Shown in pieces: positions 33,541-35,992 of a stretch of 35,992 bases of DNA (positions within the stretch are counted from its first letter, which is position 1; each line of letters starts with the position of its first letter). Position numbers and translations under genes: made by a program. The notes beneath the pieces were generated by a model. It saw only the letters and a program-made list of their open reading frames with translations, had not been told where the DNA came from and ran no database searches. Origin of the DNA: Apostichopus parvimensis (taxonomy: Eukaryota; Echinodermata; Holothuroidea; Aspidochirotida; Stichopodidae); the NCBI GenBank assembly GCA_000934455.1, contig KN884637.1, positions 5,389 through 41,380 of the forward strand, written 5' to 3'.

Positions 33541-35590
33541 TACAGACTACAATTCAACACACGGTTCCCGTGTAAGTGTTACATCTTCATTACACGATGC
33601 AGTTGACAGGTATTCAAACTTTTATTGCTTTTGAAGATCTTGGCAGATGTTGTGGCATGGGAAATGGTCTACGGTGAAGCGGTATCCCCTCCCCATAGAG
33701 AATTAACAAAAAATCGACGGTGTTGGTCGCAAAATGGCGCAACATTTAGTAACTTTTGAAATAATTAAAGTGTTCAGATTTCTCAGCTCTTTTTCTTCAA
33801 CATATATCGATAAGTTTTTTTTTTCTTTTGAACATTTTGTCAAGACCAAAACTGTTGGTCGACCCTGGTAAAGGGTCCCCCCCCCCCCACCAGGCCCAAC
33901 TTTGAATACGGCTGGGATGTGTAGTTGACATGTGTAGTGTTGTAAATGTACCGAGGTGTACTCTAGCATTACTGGTACAGGTATAACTTTCTCATCATAA
34001 TGCAGTCTTGCCATGCATGCTGTTACTGTATGACTTGTTACAAGTTATATCATGTTCCAGTGTAATTACGCTATAGTACAAGGATGGATTTTGGGTTTTT
34101 AAAGGAGGGGGTGTCGCCATAAGATCGTTGAAGAGGCTACCACGTAGGAGGGGTTGGGTGGACTGCGGTCCCCCATAATATAAATGAAAATATTAAACGA
34201 GAAATCTGAGACGCCATTTGGCTAAAACGACTTTTATTTAATTGTTTTGTGAGGATGAGAAGGGGTTAACCTACACTCCATCCCCTGGATCCGAATTTGC
34301 ATACATCTTTGTGATAGAATAGCGATGACAAAACCCTTAGTCGGCGTGCATATGTTTTTTATGATTCTATCGCTTGAAATGACCGTACATTCTTTGCAGA
34401 CATCAACCCCCCCCCCCCCCCCAGCCTACACTCTCATTTTTCAGGTCGGGCAATGCACATTCACCGGTTGACAAACTAAACTAACAGGTGTTACCGACCG
34501 ATAAACTGAGATTATCACTGATAAACCAGGATTGTTTGCTGGTAGGTTCAGGTACGCATGCGCACGTCAACAAAACTAACCATGTAGACAATGCTTGGCA
34601 GTTTCATTTTCATTTATATTTTTCATCACAACGTACATATCTATATGGAACAAGTATATATTAATTAGTAACTGATGACGTACATTGCAAAAGTAAGTGA
34701 CCTAAAAAACCTTATCTAGTAGGTCACTCCCCGTATAAAACAGTTAATGGTAGGCATATCAATTCCTTTCTTTCTAAAATGCACACCAAACATCCTTCAA
34801 AATAGCCCTCTTACTGACCGACGCGTATGACTCATCACCTTGACCGAAAATCCTGTGGCTCTGTGCGGGCAAGTTGGTTGGACTATTCCATTCATCAGGG
34901 GGTCTTAAATGGTGTTTCTATATAATTAGGATTGCATTAGATGATTAAATTGGTACTTACTTGCTTCAACAATGAATGATGCATATTCTACGCTAATTTT
35001 CTTGAAAATAATATTAAGTTCGATAAAATATGACGTTTTGAAAGCGAATCTCGGCTGTGGCGTTTTAGGTGAACACTGTGCATTGCGTGGCTGTACCCTA
35101 TTGCATAGTACAGGATACACATATTACGTAACGGCGTGCCCACCGAAGAAAGCGAAACTTAAATTTTTCTTAGAAGACATTCGATTGGACTGTACTTGGT
35201 CCGATTGAAGATAGTGACCAATGAAAATGTATTTAACATTAATTTAAAGTTAAGAAAAAATCCTTTCCAAAACCGCTTGAACTAAATTTGTCAATGAATA
35301 TTCAAGAGGATGGTTACGCAAACCACAAACAAAGTACGGCTATCAAATGGTGATTTTCTTCAGTATTTACTGTGTGTTATCAATGAGGATTTTGAGTTCG
35401 ATATTTATTAACCTTGCATCGTAAATCACCAAAGTCCGATGGAATTTTGAACTGTAATGTTGAGAAAATCACAGAACTTGAGAGATAACACATTTCTCTG
35501 TTTAGTGCCGTTTGAACTAATTTTTTTCGGTAAAAACTTTTCACGTTATGGCTGTAGGAAAATGGTCTATATGGTAAAGTCATAGGCCTA
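33541..35590. other. Region upstream of NUP160
   Basis: It must hold the promoter of NUP160, but I see no TATA box that I would defend. C runs occur at 33878-33888 and 34407-34422. Short open frames on both strands (such as a cysteine-containing one at 34972-35208) lack support. No gene called. Confidence 0.45.
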
Positions 35591-35596
35591 AAAACT

Positions 35597-35625
35597 GCGG
35601 CGGTCGAACTCAGTTCGCGTGCCGC
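35597..35625. other. GC-rich hairpin
   Basis: GCGGC, GGT, CGAAC, TCA, GTTCG, CGT, GCCGC form two 5-bp stems around a symmetric internal loop and a 3-base loop. It stands out in AT-rich surroundings and immediately precedes a LINE fragment. Confidence 0.6.
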
Positions 35626-35629
35626 ACAG

Positions 35630-35900
35630 GGAATGGCGCTAAGGAATTGATATGCTACTTATTCTGACTCTCAAAAGGTCATTTTTGGTATGCCACAAGG
35701 TTCATTTCTTTCTTTTATTTCACTAGTAAATGATATATTTAATGTCTTAAATTTAAGTTCTAATATTCTCTTTTCTGATGATATACAAACATAATTTTTA
35801 CAGGAAATGACTTGAAAGGGATATTGGACATTTAATATGCAGTGACTTACAAGCTTGAACATGATTGATTTTCTCCTAACAAATTGTCACTCATTGCGAT
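35630..35900 (+). mobile_element. Decayed LINE reverse-transcriptase fragment
   Basis: The plus-strand frame encodes YSDSQKVIFGMPQGSFLSF, then NDIFNVLNLS and FSDDIQT. These correspond to the GVPQGS motif and the catalytic F/Y-A-DD motif (here SDD) of non-LTR reverse transcriptases. Stop codons and frame shifts follow (NKLSLIAIGY near 35880 is in another frame). The element is non-functional and may continue beyond the window. Confidence 0.8.
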
Positions 35901-35992
35901 AGGATATTTACAACTTTATAGCACTGTTTCATCTTTCAGAAGAAAATTAAGAAAAAGTTATCTGAGATCTTACTGACTATTTCCACATTTCA

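Noticed and set aside
34972-35208. Cysteine-containing plus-strand frame (CGVLGEHCALRGC)
   Set aside because: No recognised spacing of cysteines, no signal peptide, no clear splice sites; too weak to call.
1-35992. A bacterial-type operon, CRISPR array, phage or defence system
   Set aside because: The sequence is an intron-rich animal locus; the repeats lack the regular repeat-spacer form of CRISPR, and no prokaryotic genes are present.

Overview
The window is animal nuclear DNA: AT-rich, with GT-AG introns, many micro- and minisatellites, tRNA-derived SINEs and LINE remnants. The protein is vertebrate-like but clearly diverged, and the repeats resemble those of marine invertebrates. A marine invertebrate deuterostome such as an echinoderm is my best guess, but this is an inference and not proven by the sequence.

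One gene dominates. On the minus strand, 33500 down to 4217, lies what appears to be the complete coding sequence of the nuclear pore protein Nup160. I resolved 34 coding exons. Their splice phases all agree, and together they give 4278 coding bases including the stop (1425 residues; the human protein is about 1436). The N-terminal beta-propeller part comes from exons 1 to about 11, and the alpha-helical part from the remaining exons. Apart from exon 17 every exon has recognisable sequence kinship with vertebrate Nup160 or is fixed by phase between exons that do. Intron 19 has the signature of a minor-spliceosome (U12-type) intron.

At the left edge, on the plus strand, are the last exons of a second gene, a tyrosine-kinase-like protein (1-77, 566-671, 1395-1448 or 1395-1463, perhaps 2264-2458). 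It runs tail to tail with NUP160. The right 2.5 kb (33510-35992) is upstream of NUP160 and holds a decayed LINE reverse-transcriptase fragment but no convincing gene.

The introns are packed with repeats: a 35-bp minisatellite (6584-7338), a 72-bp one (10330-10690), a GATA/GACA microsatellite with a 50-N assembly gap (12460-13050), a 17-bp array interrupted by a long hairpin element (13510-14325), a 31-bp array (21130-21530), a CAC/CAT array (27905-28135) and several short tandem duplications. Three of these duplications copied pieces of NUP160 exons: the acceptor side of exon 16, the donor side of exon 23, and the end of the last exon including its stop codon. A dispersed element carrying a hammerhead-ribozyme-like core occurs four times, twice as an inverted pair. 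No bacterial, CRISPR or operon-type system is present; the points of interest are gene structure and mobile or tandem repeats.
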